Of a DNA stretch of 64,000 nt, positions 33,601 to 47,000 are shown one piece after another. The stretch is from Nemopilema nomurai (lineage: Eukaryota; Cnidaria; Scyphozoa; Rhizostomeae; Rhizostomatidae). The stretch's first letter is position 1. Each line of letters starts with the position of its first letter. The position numbers and the translations under genes were made by a program. Below the pieces are notes generated by a model that saw only the letters and a list, made by a program, of their open reading frames with translations, was not told the origin of the DNA and searched no databases. The stretch covers positions 2,788,257-2,852,256 of the forward strand of contig ML133471.1 of NCBI GenBank assembly GCA_003864495.1, given 5' to 3'.

Positions 33601-36600
33601 CACGGAAGGTTTTCACCTTTTCTAGGGACCAGGAGCCCCAGTGGATTTAATCGGGAGCTTTTAGTTTATTTGATTTATAGAACATGCTTACGTAAGAGTG
33701 CGTTCTTATTTGCCGCTCGCTCTTCCTTTATCGTTCTGAGTTCCCATAGGATAGAATCGCCACTGGTTGCATATTGTATGCTACATCGCGGTCCCCGTTG
33801 TCAAATTGTACAATGGCCAATTATACAATTGTACTTTTCTTTTCAGATGATTCTAATACAATTCTGATGAATTTGATAAGCAATCCCATGTAATGCACGT
33901 GAGTTCTTCAGTTCGGTTTCGCGCCTTTTTTATACCTCGGATTCAAAGAGAGGCCATTTCAGTATGTCCGTTAGGGTACACCTTCGTCCACGCCTGCATC
34001 TCTGCATCATTTGGATGATAATTCTCTAGGATGCAGAACAGAATGAAATTCAAAGAATAATATGATTGCAAGTAAGTGTGTTTACCATTTTTACAGATAA
34101 TTTTGCTCTCAGTATCGTTATTAGCTGTGAAATCGGATATGAATATAGGGTTAGTACAGCTGTTATGGCGAAGAAGTCAATTTTTCTGTGGCCTAAACAC
34201 TCGCCTCGCTTTGCAAACGTTAAAATATTTCAGCAACTGCTTGTAGTAAGAGACACTGTTGAATATTATTGATTTGACCATTGAATTCTGTATCGAAATA
34301 TTTTGTAGGAAAATCTTTCTGAGATTTATGAGGAATTATTTAAGAAGCATTCTTGATTTTTTCTAACATTGTGATAGCATTCTAAACGAAAACGTCCATA
34401 TGACATTGCCTGGGGAAAATTGATATTTTGCGGCTTCTAACACATCACTTTCTTCATGTGACTTCACGTTTTCTATGTGACTTCGCTTTTCTTTTTTGGG
34501 CTTCTTTCGTGAAATTGGCGGCCAATTTCTAACTGATTTCAGTTGAAATGACGTTTATAAATGAGCATTTGAACAAATTGCAAATTCAAATATCTTGATT
34601 TGTGATTTAATCTAAGTTTCACGTGCCTGCCGCCATTCCTCAAGTACAGACACGGCTTCGTGTGGCGTTCCTGGCTACGAAATGCTTGAATTTTCCCGCC
34701 ATAATACAATAACAAAGTGCTCGCGCCAGTTTATTGGCTGGCCGCAGTTTGTAAAAGGCGAAAAACAATAGGATGCTCGATCCAGTCTTTTTCGAAAGCT
34801 TCCCGCCATTTTCTTGAGAAAGGGAATTGAGAAGCCTCACTAGTTGCTAAGTCGCGTGAAATCACCTTCACCTTGGATATGTTCAGTAATGCTGCCCGAA
34901 TGTAAAAAGTGTCGAATAGATAAAAACTTGCATTCAACCAAATTGGACATCTTTAAAAGGAAGGTGTTGGCCTTCGAAAAGCGACTTAAATAACGGGTTA
35001 CAATCCTTCGCTGACTTAAAGCCTCCTAACTATGGCAAGTATATTCTAGTTTGTACAATTGAAAGACATCACGTTTAAATTAAAAACTACTTCCACAATC
35101 CATATTGCCTATACAAAATCTGATCCATGCAGATTTTAAATGAAAGCTCTTGGTGTTTGCTTTCCTTCTAATTTAGAGAAGATATACTAGGGTTACGCGT
35201 ATACGAGGTATAAACAAGTTTGACTAAATACTGTTATTTTTTTACATTTTTGAAAGAAGCATCAGGCAAAGGGTACTCTCCCTTTTTGAAAGCAACTAAT
35301 AATTTGAACTGTGCTCACATCTGCAAAAGATCTCTTGTTGTTTGTTGTTCTCATATGTTTCTTTGTAGCATTCTTTCTTTACAATGCAGTTATGATCATT
35401 CAGACTATTGATGCAACATGGCATAAGATTTATTTCTTTGGTAAAAACTATTTGTTTTCCTGTAGATCCTCTTTCAAAAAGTAAATTTTTAAAGACCTCT
35501 TGCATGTCTCAACTGCTCAGGAGTGAGGCTGAGGAGTGAGAAAAGGTGTGTCAGCATGACATGGTGTGACAATGAAAAGTAGACAAATCAGTCACTATAC
35601 AATGTCCACTGATCTAGATTCAATCGTGAATTTTTTTCAGCATACCCTAGTTTTTCAAGGTGGTGCTATGTTTCATATTTCATTTAAGGAAACACTAAAA
35701 ATTCATATTTTTGATATTGCTTACATAGACTGTCAAAATGACATAGCATATCCTTGCTATGTAACAGACACACAAAGATCATTGGTTCTATTTTGCTGTT
35801 CTTGCTGGTTCATAAATTGGATTGATGCAGTAGCACTCTGTGGAGTAATACGTCTTATGAATCCTGAATTTACTGAACTCAGTAGTAGGCCCCTTGAAGA
35901 ATACTTATTTAAAATCAGTAGAGATGGTAGAGGGTCAGTTTAATGGAAAGACAGAGCTTTAAAATTTATTTGATCTATTGAGCATTGAAAGGGCACTTAT
36001 AATATAAGCATTGTCCTGCAGAAATTTGTTTTACTTCCCACTTCGCAGTTTAAATGTATTTTATTCAAAGAAATGCAAGTATAAATTAATATAGAGATTG
36101 GCATTGAAACTTTGTATGTCTAGAAAACCATGATAATCAGTCATAGCTTAAGTTGTAGCTTAATTGTGCAAATCAAATTTAAATCAAATTAAATCAAGAG
36201 TTTAAATCAAATTATACAAGTACAATGGAATTTGATATTTTTTCACTGTTTTTGTGCTAGTATCTGATATCAAAAGTGTTTCAATCTTGGAAAGTTTAAA
36301 ATTCTATTTAGATGTACTTAGGTAAGAAGACATAATCAAGGAGTCTTGCGGGGTTTAAATGACTGTACACATAACTGGCACTTAATTGAAGAATCATACT
36401 TAAAATAATCTGATTGAAGAGTGAAGTTACGTTACAGGTGCATCCAGTTACAGCAAGGCCAAAATGTGCCAACCAACAAAACATATTAGTTGGTCAATCA
36501 CAAAGAATTTACACAAAGTTGGAATGTTTGGTGCCCTTTTCACATCATTAGATATTTGCAATGTGAGTGGCAGGGTGTTGAAAAAAAACCTGCAAATATT

Positions 36601-36980
36601 CAAAGCTAATTCTACCATCTAGTAGAATATAAACATATGTCAATGTGTTTTTTATGAAAGCAGTTATAGGTTTACAGTCATCGAACACAATTATCTACAG
36701 GTAGTCAACGCATTGAGAAGGTCAGGTTGCTGATCTCATTCTTTTTCCAGAAACGTAGACCACATATAGAGCTTATACTGGGTAGAATTTCGACTCTACA
36801 AAATGCATCCACAATTGCCATATTGCAATATTTTGGGAATTTAATTAGGTAGAATGATAAGAACTCGACACGGGAAATAATATTATTTACCAAAGAAAGG
36901 AAGCAACTCAGAGGATATCCATAATCTTGATTGAAGTACATACCTGTGAATTGTCCTTCACCTCTTTGCTTGCCAAGGTA
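30656..36980. other. Non-genic block of unit 3
   Basis: Same 6.3-kb block as 2999-9328, with very few changes. No gene recognised apart from the doubtful 123-residue frame. Confidence 0.6.
35572..35943 (+). CDS. Uncharacterised 123-residue open frame, unit 3 copy (doubtful)
   Basis: Same as the frame at 7920-8291, apparently identical in sequence. No recognised domain; probably a chance frame copied with the macrosatellite. Confidence 0.15.
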   Translation: MKSRQISHYTMSTDLDSIVNFFQHTLVFQGGAMFHISFKETLKIHIFDIAYIDCQNDIAYPCYVTDTQRSLVLFCCSCWFINWIDAVALCGVIRLMNPEFTELSSRPLEEYLFKISRDGRGSV

Positions 36981-37287
36981 ATCACTCACCGTGAGTGATT
37001 TTTTAACATATAAAGTGGTGGGGAAATTCCGCACCAGCCAGCCCCTTTCATTGCCCCACAAGTGGAACATGTTTGCCCCACCACTTAAGTGCCCTTATGA
37101 TTCGGTGACTTTTTTACTTTTTACTTTATTTGAGATATTTGTGGATGAAATCTTCATTGAACAGGTTTCAAATCTCAATTCATTTTTCCCTGGAACTGCT
37201 GCTTCTATAGGTGATTCCCCTTCTCATTCACAAAGTCTGGAATTTGGAAAGCTCGTATTTCAAGCAAGGCGTACTGTGCCCGAGAGC

Positions 37288-40146
37288 ACGTGGAGCCACA
37301 CAAGAACGATGTTTTTTTTAAAACCCAAAGCGAAGAATTTTGTTTTACACTTGCTAGAGCTGTTATGAAAGAAGATGCCAAGGACGGAAAGAAACGAGAA
37401 AAGGAAAAGATACCAAGCAAAATAACATCTTTTATTAAACAAAGAAACAGCAGGGTGTGGGTACAAGAGTTCCCATTTGGCCTAAAGCCAGCATCCCACC
37501 TAATAATTCTGATCGCGATGTCATCAATCATTTAAAAGCAGTTCCAGAAATACTAAAGGAACACCTCAAGGAGACAATTCCTCGGGGTCCACAAGGAGAC
37601 AGTCCACAAGGAGACAGTTCACAAGCAGACAGTTCACAAGGAGACAGTCCACAAGGAGACAGTCCACAAGGAGACAGTCCACAAGGAGACAGTCCACAAG
37701 GAGACAGTCCACAAGGAGACAGTCCACAAGGAGACAGTCCACAAGGAGACAGTCCACAAGGAGACAGTCCACAAGGAGACAGTCCACAAGGAGACAGTCC
37801 ACAAGGAGACAGTCCACAAGGAGACAGTCCACAAGGAGACAGTCCACAAGGAGACAGTCCACAAGGAGACAGTCCACAAGGAGACAGTCCACAAGGAGAC
37901 AGTCCACAAGGAGACAGTCCACAAGGAGACAGTCCACAAGGAGACAGTCCACAAGGAGACAGTCCACAAGCAGACAGTTCACAAGCAGACAGTTCACAAA
38001 AAGAAGTACAAAAGAGGTTGCTGCTCTGGATAAAAATTACGAAGAGCAGAAAATTGATAATTCTACAATTGGTGTCTCAAGTCATTATTATCATGAAATT
38101 AAGCTGAGTTTCACAGGCATTATTGCACAGGAATTTGAAGCTGTAAGAAATGGAAGAAAACGCATACATCTACGTTGCAAAGTATGCAATGAGCGCGAAG
38201 ACGAAGCGAAAAAGCTTTCTAAGAATGGGTCAGTTGCTATTGCACAAGAAGTTAGAGCAGATGGGGAGGACAGACTCAAATTGATTGTAGACCACCTACA
38301 ATCTTCAATACATAAAGCAGCAAAAAATCAACAACAACTGGAATCTGCTTGGGAAGAGAAAAATTTCAAGCATCCATCGTTGAGATGTTTAACAAAACAA
38401 AAACCAGATGTGGTACGCTTTTCAATAAACTTGGCTTACCATGTCTACAATGATTGTCTTCTGGAAACAATTTCCGCTCATTCCTGGCCAGCTCGATCAC
38501 TGGCAAAAATTGCTGCCGAAAGACTTGTTGCCCTCGTCACTGATGAAGGACCCGATGCTGTCCTGCCAGATTTTGTCCCAGCTAACGCAGACTTGCATTA
38601 CAAAGATCCGGTCTACTACCGAGAGATGTTGTCAGCAATCTATGTAGTTGAGCAAAAAAACAAAGGAAATGTACGACCAGTGTGTTGCTTTCAGTATACA
38701 GATTGACGGGAGCGTAAGCAACATATGCGGGACCACAAATTTGTAAGCTGTCGTATCGTTATGCCAAATGGTGAATACAACACAAAGTTCATGATCATGC
38801 ATTCTCCCCAAGAAAGAGGCTCTCTGGGCTTATTGCAGGCAGTTAACGAAGCTTTGAGAGTATGCGAGGTAGATGAGAAGTTAATGAGTATACCCACAGA
38901 TGGAAAAGCTGCGAATACTGGGTGCAATTCAGGACCCTGGAAGCGTCTAAGTGATCAATGGAACATAAATATTCTCACATTCTGTTGTTGCGCCCATCGT
39001 TCTGACCTTGCAGTTGAGTCTATAATTCAAACAGTGCCGGGGTTAAAAATATGGAAAGCTTCGCTCACTGGAGTCGCGAAGTACTTTCGTACGTCAACAG
39101 TGAAAACAAAAATTCTAAAACAAGTGAAGCAAGATGCAAAACAATTTCCGAGACAACATGAAGTGAGGTTTGCAGAGCACTTTCTCCAACTCGTTGAGGC
39201 CATACTTGTGTAAGGAAGTGTGGAATGAACTAAAAGTAAATGGGGACCGTAACGAAAAGGCAGAGGCAAGTGGTTTTTTGAAGACTTGGGACGAAAAGCA
39301 CATTTGGCTTACATCTCTCATGGGTGACATCCTGGAAATCTTAACAGTTTTGCAAAACATTTTCAGCGAGATAGCCTTCTTATCACTGACATCCTTACAT
39401 TCCGTGATGCAGCATTGAGGAGATTTCAACTCATGGAAGTCTTACCATCCCCAGGAAAGCGAGAATAATTTTGGAAGAATGACATAGAACATCTTACTGA
39501 ACCACAAAGAATTGTCATAACAACTTTGTAACAACAAACAGAAGAAATTCCCTCGCAATTCGCACTGAAGTGGTTCAAGCTGCATCAGAATTTGTTGAAA
39601 GACGCCTGCATACAGAACAGGAAAAAATATTAGAAGATATAAGGCAACTTTTGAACACAAATTCACTGTCTGTTTTTATAAAAGCAGGTATTTCCTTCGT
39701 AAAACGCCTTTTCCCTGGCAATAGGGTAACTTTGCTGATGACAGTTGCGAGCAATAGAGTAGAATCAAAGATGTAGAATTTCTCCCAATGTTATCGGTTC
39801 AAATCTCTCATTTCGTTTGCGCAAGTTAGTAGCAATAACGACTGGAATTGTGCACAAAATATTTGCTGCTATTATGAGTCTATCACCACATTCGATGCAA
39901 ACAGAACGCATTGTTTCGCATCACAATATCATGGCCAGTGATGCAAGAGTATCAATGACAGATGATACAATTAATACTCGCTTATTCATTGCGTTGAATG
40001 GCATTAGAACTGCTCATTACGACCCAAGAGCTGCTGTTACTCATTTTCTTGCTACAAAAGAACGAAGAAACCGAGAACCAGACTTTGAAACTTATAGCAG
40101 ACGTCAATTTGTGAAGAAATTTTTCAGAAAAGATGGACACTTTTAG
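37288..40146 (+). pseudogene. hAT transposase pseudogene, unit 3 (least broken)
   Basis: Best-preserved copy. An extra G before the minisatellite (CTCGGGGTCC near 37583) puts the 27-copy minisatellite in its Thr-Arg-Arg-Gln-Ser frame. That frame runs openly from after the TGA at 37510 through the minisatellite and the zinc-finger-like region to TGA at 38704. After that single stop the same frame continues open through 38725-39213, with TDGKAANTG and CCCAHRSDLA. The frame change at the end of the core, stops near 39470 and the separate dimerisation piece (39817-40146) are as in the other units. One A is missing in GCAAAACATTTT near 39352. Still not a complete coding gene. Confidence 0.85.
37589..37993 (+). 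repeat. 15-bp minisatellite, unit 3 (27 copies)
   Basis: Twenty-seven copies. Variant copies with T at position 1 and/or C at position 8 (TCACAAGCAGACAGT) lie near both ends, while the middle is uniform. This is expected if turnover is fastest in the middle. Confidence 0.97.
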
Positions 40147-40604
40147 TTATAAACTAGCGATCAGTGATTTTGTTCTATGGTCTATAGCAATGTTTTAAGA
40201 ATATTTTTGAAAGCCTGTTTATTTGTAAATTCTACCTTTATCTGTATGCCCTTTTCTCAAATGCCCCACCAGTGAAAAATTTTTAAAAAATGCCCTTCAC
40301 TGCATAGCTATAATTGTTGCCCTCCGCTGAGAAAAGGGACTACCAGCATAAATGTAGGCGACAGTTCTCTCCAAAGAACGTTAGTTTTGCCAACAAAATT
40401 TAACAAACCAAAAAAATGATTTGGGCGACCAAGGGCAAGGGACAATAGAAAGGCAAGTAGATAAATGAACAAGGAAGAAAATTAACGGCCTGTTTTCGGA
40501 AAACATTCGGAAAAGCCTCTAGTACTCATCTAATTAAGAAGCAATTGCAAAACTGAATAATTGATGGGCTTCGTTATTTACAAATGACTTGTCAGGGCCA
40601 GTAA

Positions 40605-40766
40605 TATCACACGATTTATTGTTTGGAAGGGAAAAGGGCGATGATTAGCACAGTTTCAGGCTGCCTAAGTTCTTGTCCTGTTTGCAATTATGGTTCGCTG
40701 TTCAGTGATAATTACTGACGATTGCCCGTCCTGTCTGAACACAGTTTATAGGCATCAGGACAAGTC
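40605..40766 (+). repeat. Diverged satellite copy, left of array D
   Basis: Same relic as at 12848-13006; here AAAAGGGCGATGATTAGC keeps the GGGCGATGA match to the monomer fully. Confidence 0.6.
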
Positions 40767-41008
40767 TTAAGGATGAACATCAACAAATAAATCGGAAAAA
40801 CAGTAAGCAGAAAATATTTCCCCTATATAGCATCCCTCTTATCGATCTTAATCATCCTGTTCTTTCGTCTTTAGTTCAGTTGGCGGATGGAGAGGATGGA
40901 CTACAAGGGACGGAAATGGATGATTTTCATCTGGAAAAAGCAGTGAGTAGTTTTGCTCACTTAGCGCGCTTTGTTTTTTTATATTGTTGTTTTGCTTATT
41001 ATGAGTAT

Positions 41009-43793
41009 TAACGTGGGTAGTTTGTTTCCTACCTGTTTCGCATGACGGTGTTCCATCACCATTCATCGCCTTGAAGTGGGGCATAGGGGCGATGAGAAAC
41101 GTCGTTTCAGGTGCCTTAGGTTGTTGTGTTTTTGTAATCATAATCCCCAGTTCATTGTTTAGTACCGACAGTGCATCCTCGGTCAGTACACAAGAACATT
41201 GAATAGGTATCGTAGGACGGTTATGCGATACGAAATTGGAGAGATTTTGCAAGTTAAACCAGTAATTTGGAGCAACTACATGTCTCATAGTGATAAGTAT
41301 AATTGGTAACTTGGGTAGTTTGTTTCCTACCTGTTTCGCATGACGGTGTTCTATCACTATTCATCGCCTTGAAGTGGGGCATAGGGGCGATGAGAAACGT
41401 CGTTTCAGGTGCCTTAGGTTGTTGTGTTTTTGTAATCACAATCCTAAATTCATTGTTTAGTACCGACAGTGCATCCTCGGTCAGTACACAAGAACATTGA
41501 ATAGGTATCGTAGGACGGTTATGCGATACCAAATGGGAGAGTTTTTGCAAGTTAAACCAATAATTTGGAGCAGCTACATGTCTCATAGTGATAAGTATAA
41601 TTGGTAACTTGGGTAGTTTGTTTCCTACCTGTTTCGCATGACGGTGTTCTATCACCATTCATCGCCTTGAAGTGGGGCATAGGGGCGATGAGAAACGTCG
41701 TTTCAGGTGCCTTAGGTTGTTGTGTTTTTGTAATCACAATCCTAAATTCATTGTTTAGTACCGACTATGGCCCCTTGGTCAGTACACAAGAACATTGAAT
41801 AGGTATCGTAGGACGGTTATGCGATACCAAATGGGAGAGTTTTTGCAAGTTAAACCAATAATTTGGAGCAACTACATGTCTCATAGTGATAAGTATAATT
41901 GGTAACTTGGGTAGTTTGTTTCCTACCTGTTTCGCATGACGGTGTTCCATCGCCATTCATCGCCTTGAAGTGGGGCATAGGGGCGATGAGAAACGTCGTT
42001 TCAGGTGCCTTAGGTTGTTGTGTTTTTGTAATCACAATCCTAAATTCATTGTTTAGTACCGACTATGGCCCCTTGGTCAGTACACAAGAACATTGAATAG
42101 GTATCGTAGGACGGTTATGCGATACCAAATGGGAGAGTTTTTGCAAGTAAACCAATAATTTGGAGCAACTACATGTCTCATAGTGATAAGTACAGTTGGT
42201 AACTTGGGTAGTTTGTTTCCTACCTGTTTCGCATGACGGTGTTCCATCACCATTCATCGCCTTGAAGTGGGGCATAGGGGCGATGAGAAACGTCGTTTCA
42301 GGTGCCTTAGGTTGTTGTGTTTTTGTCACAATCCTAAATTCATTGTTTAGTACCGACTATGGCCCCTTCAGTACACAAGAACATTGAATAGGTATCGTAG
42401 GACGGTTATGCGATACCAAATGGGAGAGTTTTTGCAAGTTAAACCAATAATTTGGAGCAACTACATGTCTCATAGTGATAAGTATAATTGGTAACTTGGG
42501 TAGTTTGTTTCCTACCTGTTTCGCATGACGGTGTTCTATCACCATTCATCGCCTTGAAGTGGGGCATAGGGGCGATGAGAAACGTCGTTTCAGGTGCCTT
42601 AGGTTGTTGTGTTTTTGTAATCACAATCCTAAATTCATTGTTTAGTACCGACTATGGCCCCTTGGTCAGTACACAAGAACATTGAATAGGTATCGTAGGA
42701 CGGTTATGCGATACCAAATGGGAGAGTTTTTGCAAGTTAAACCAATAATTTGGAGCAGCTACATGTCTCATAGTGATAAGTATAATTGGTAACTTGGGTA
42801 GTTTGTTTCCTACCTGTTTCGCATGACGGTGTTCTATCACCATTCATCGCCTTGAAGTGGGGCATAGGGGCGATGAGAAACGTCGTTTCAGGTGCCTTAG
42901 GTTGTTGTGTTTTTGTAATCACAATCCTAAATTCATTGTTTAGTACCGACTATGGCCCCTTGGTCAGTACACAAGAACATTGAATAGGTATCGTAGGACG
43001 GTTATGCGATACCAAATGGGAGAGTTTTTGCAAGTTAAACCAATAATTTGGAGCAGCTACATGTCTCATAGTGATAAGTATAATTGGTAACTTGGGTAGT
43101 TTGTTTCCTACCTGTTTCGCATGACGGTGTTCTATCACCATTCATCGCCTTGAAGTGGGGCATAGGGGCGATGAGAAACGTCGTTTCAGGTGCCTTAGGT
43201 TGTTGTGTTTTTGTAATCACAATCCTAAATTCATTGTTTAGTACCGACATGCCCTCGGTCAGTACACAAGAACATTGAATAGGTATCGTAGGACGGTTAT
43301 GCGATACCAAATGGGAGAGTTTTTGCAAGTTAAACCAATAATTTGGAGCAGCTACATGTCTCATAGTGATAAGTATAATTGGTAACTTGGGTAGTTTGTT
43401 TCCTACCTGTTTCGCATGACGGTGTTCTATCACCATTCATCGCCTTGAAGTGGGGCATAGGGGCGATGAGAAACGTCGTTTCAGGTGCCTTAGGTTGTTG
43501 TGTTTTTGTAATCACAATCCCAGTTCATTGTTTAGTACCGACTATGGCCCCTTGGTCAGTACACAAGAACATTGAATAGGTATCGTAGGACGGTTATGCG
43601 ATACCAAATGGGAGAGTTTTTGCAAGTTAAACCAATAATTTGGAGCAACTACATATCTCATAGTGATAAGTATAATTGGTAACATGGGTAGTTTGTTTCC
43701 TACCTGTTTCGCATGACGGTGTTCCATCGCCATTCATCGCCTTGAAGTGGGGCATAGGGGCGATGAGAAACGTCGTTTCAGGTGCCTTAGGTT
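41009..43793 (+). repeat. 298-bp satellite array D (about 9.3 monomers)
   Basis: Same satellite, marker copies at about 41090, 41388, 41687, 41985, 42281, 42576, 42874, 43169, 43467 and 43767. Its leftmost full monomer has the CATAATCCCCAGTTC and GCGATACGAAATTGG form, and its last has the terminal form. A monomer with GATAAGTACAGTTGG near 42187 is shared with arrays C (26988) and E (55494). Confidence 0.95.
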
Positions 43794-44083
43794 ATTGTGT
43801 TATTTGTGATGACAGTCCTCCGTTCAACGCTCTAGTATGACCTCAGCTCGTGGGCTACATACGCAGCAGCATTGAATAGGCATATCTCGACGAGATATCC
43901 ACGGGTAGAGCGATTGTTACGAATCAACCAATGATTAGGAGCGACTACACCTAGTGTTAGTGGTTATATTTGATTTGCCTTATGCGCCCTCTGTCTTCCG
44001 TGGCTAAGGATTCCCTCTCTTCCATTTGAGCATAGTTGGGGACTCAGGACGGCGGTTTGAAAGGGATGCTGAGGCTTTTCAGG
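43794..44083 (+). repeat. Diverged satellite copy, right edge of array D
   Basis: Same relic monomer as in the other units, with the same dyad, directly following the clean array. Confidence 0.72.
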
Positions 44084-47000
44084 ACGATTTACAACATCTT
44101 CTAACCTGAAAGAACGGTAAGCCAAGCAATTTGTTTCGTTGTTCGCTTACTAGGCCCCTATCATTAATAAAGTTGCAGGTATCTCATGCGCTCAGTGTTC
44201 CACACTTCTTCATTCTTCACTTGGGTATTTGGGCGTCTACAAACGCCTTTCATGTAATTTAGATTTTTTTTTTTTTTTTTTAATCACCTCCGTCTTCCGA
44301 TGTTTAGGGCTTAGTTTCGTGAATCGCGAAGCAAGACATGCTACAGTCCTGAGCAATGTACGTAAAAGAGCAGTGAGAACGGCTAAAGGAACGCGTACAA
44401 AGTGCAGAAGGAAAGCTTGCGAAAAGGAAAGCGAGTTCGTACAAGTTGAAACTTACAGGATTAGCTAACAAGAATTCGATTGCACAAGATTGTATGTTAA
44501 AATAATTTATGAAACTAGAATTTTGGTGTAATCATCAACTACTTTCACGATCAATCTCTGATTTGATGACCTTTCCAAGGTATGAATGCACCAATTTTTA
44601 GATCGTTTATGTTATGAATTCTTAAGTCCCCACAGAACACTTTCAAGTCTGGTATTTGTAGTTGATCTAGTATCATTTTTTCATGTGCTGGACAAAGGTG
44701 TAGAACCAGGAAGAGCCTCGCCCCAACTTTCGATTGCTCAGTCTATTCGTATATTCCTCTTCCATCTTGGTAAAACCCAACTTATCTTGCATCTAACCTA
44801 TTGTTTCAAATTCTAGCAAATATTCTTTCGCATGGTTGTGAATGGAAAACAGCTGAGACAGAAATGAGAAAGTCTGTTCATTAGAAGAGGCATAACACGA
44901 TCAATTACAGGAATCAAATTACACCCTTCAAGAGAAATAACCCTCTACCAATGTGCATACCTCATCCTGGTTGCAACCAAAAGGTAAGCAGTGCTGCCTT
45001 GTTTCCATTCTATTCCCAGGGTTTCCCAGTGCTTACCACGAAAGTTGTGACTAGAATACATTTTATAAATATACCATCCAAACGTCTTGATAGAAAGGTA
45101 GAAAAAATGCACTTTTATGCAAATCAAATATCTACGAGGAGAACTTGATTGCCCCTGCGACCGGAAGCTGATGATCGATGAGTTATTCCAACTAACTTTA
45201 AGTGTGACAGTTACCTTGAAATCATAGTGAGAACTATCTTTTAAGCACCAAGAGTTGTACTGATATTTATTTTACCACAAAAAGAATTCTACCTGGGCTT
45301 GCTCTTCTATTGAAATTTGCCTATAGCTTTGTGAATTGTTTTCATAAAATGTGATAACTAGACTTTCTTTCAACTGACCTTTTATCAATTCTTTTCAATA
45401 CACCGAGCTTTCGTCAGATAAATATCCGTTGTACTTCTTTACCATTATAGTTAGAAGACATCTAGTGGATATCTTATGATATGCCTTGTGAATTTGCCGG
45501 AGGAAAGGTCTACGCTTCAAGTACGCCTGCTTTTTTCAGAATGGAAGCCAAAAGACTTCAATAACTTGCTTGAAAAACCATCTTGCATTACCAAACGGAA
45601 AGACCATCTCTGCTATTCGTATTGTGAGACTTTCAGCTAAGAGGGTGACTGACGATTGTGTGATTAGGCACAAATACATATTTGCTCTGAGAGGTCGTGA
45701 ATTACAAGGAGTTTCCGACGGCCAACTGATTTTGTGATCTTATGGCATTCAGAATTTTTTCATTAGAGACGTGAAAATCACTTAATAGAAGTAGCTATAG
45801 GAGCATGGGCGCTGAATTCATGGGGGCAGTACGGCCAAGTAACCTTTCTGAAAAGTTGATTTGGGAGACATGTTAATGCTTTACGACAAATTCCATATGT
45901 TTGCACAGAAAGCTTTGTTAATTAAAAATGTGAGCGAAAATTGTTTTAGTGACTTAAACAACTAAAGCACAATTTTATTTGTTTTGATTTGCTGTTTTTC
46001 TCTGTTCACTTTATGTTTACTTTTTTTACCAAGACAAATTATTTAAAGGAAATAAATCCTTCTGTAAAATAATCTCTCATCTTCATAAAAAACGGCTCAT
46101 AGTTATGAACTAGAGATTTGGATATAAACCTAAACGTATAGGTCCCATGAATGAGATGGATAAAATTTTAAATGAAAACAGATGACCACTAGAATGATGC
46201 TTGAGCTTGAGCAACATGATGGAAGGGTCTTTGCTTCGTGAAACTCAAGAAAAGGCCCTTGGATGGAGGCATATTAATTAGACAGTTGTAAGATTAGAGC
46301 ATATTTTTTGAGATCCTGTAAAAGAAGGCGTTTATAAAACAGGAGAGGAGTCAACCGGGTGGTTAATCGTCACCCTTTCTTCCTTTCTTTCTTTCTTTCC
46401 CCAGCGTCTGTCATATGAATTTTAGCAAGATATCTCACCTTCCAAAGTTTTCCTAAATATCATAATCAATGCTTTTGAGAATCGTCGCATTTTCTTTTCT
46501 GAGCGGTAAAATAATTGTTAATTTCAAGTCTAGGAGATGCATTTTTAGCCATTCTTTAAGGCTAATTTCAAAAATTTTGTTCGCGTTGTACTCAATTATG
46601 TTGATCCTCCTTTGTCTGTAAACATCACTGTTATCCAGGTTGGTTGGCTTGGCCTAATTGTTCAACTTTTGTTAGGAATAAAGTTTGGATATTCCAAAGA
46701 ACCTTTACCAACTCATTAGGGCATGTCATGTTGCCGAGATGGCATTATGAAGACTCAGAAAGGCTTCTTGTGAAATTCGAATCTTTCACTGGCTTATTAC
46801 TTTCTGTATGAGATACCAGTAAGCATATCCAAGCAGCCTTTGTAAGTCACTGTGGCTCAAGCAAAACCACTAGTTGCCCTTTGAGAAGCGCCTTTTACAG
46901 CATTCGAAGTGACGATGTAACTGGGATGCAATTGCAGCCGTGGTGTACAGACTAACCGCAGAACAATACCAAAGGAAGAATCTACATCCCCTAAACTATT

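Larger units (their letters stand above)
36981..40302 (+). mobile_element. Decayed hAT-family DNA transposon, unit 3
   Basis: Same element as in unit 1, about 3.3 kb with the 27-copy minisatellite. End structures are preserved. Confidence 0.65.
25814..41008 (+). repeat. Macrosatellite unit 3 (complete, 15.20 kb)
   Basis: Longest complete unit. The extra length comes from about 15 satellite monomers and 27 minisatellite copies; the remaining core matches the other units closely. The first ~3 kb of its satellite array is rich in single-base indels, which may be consensus errors. Its transposase relic has an extra G just before the minisatellite that the other four units lack. Confidence 0.93.
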
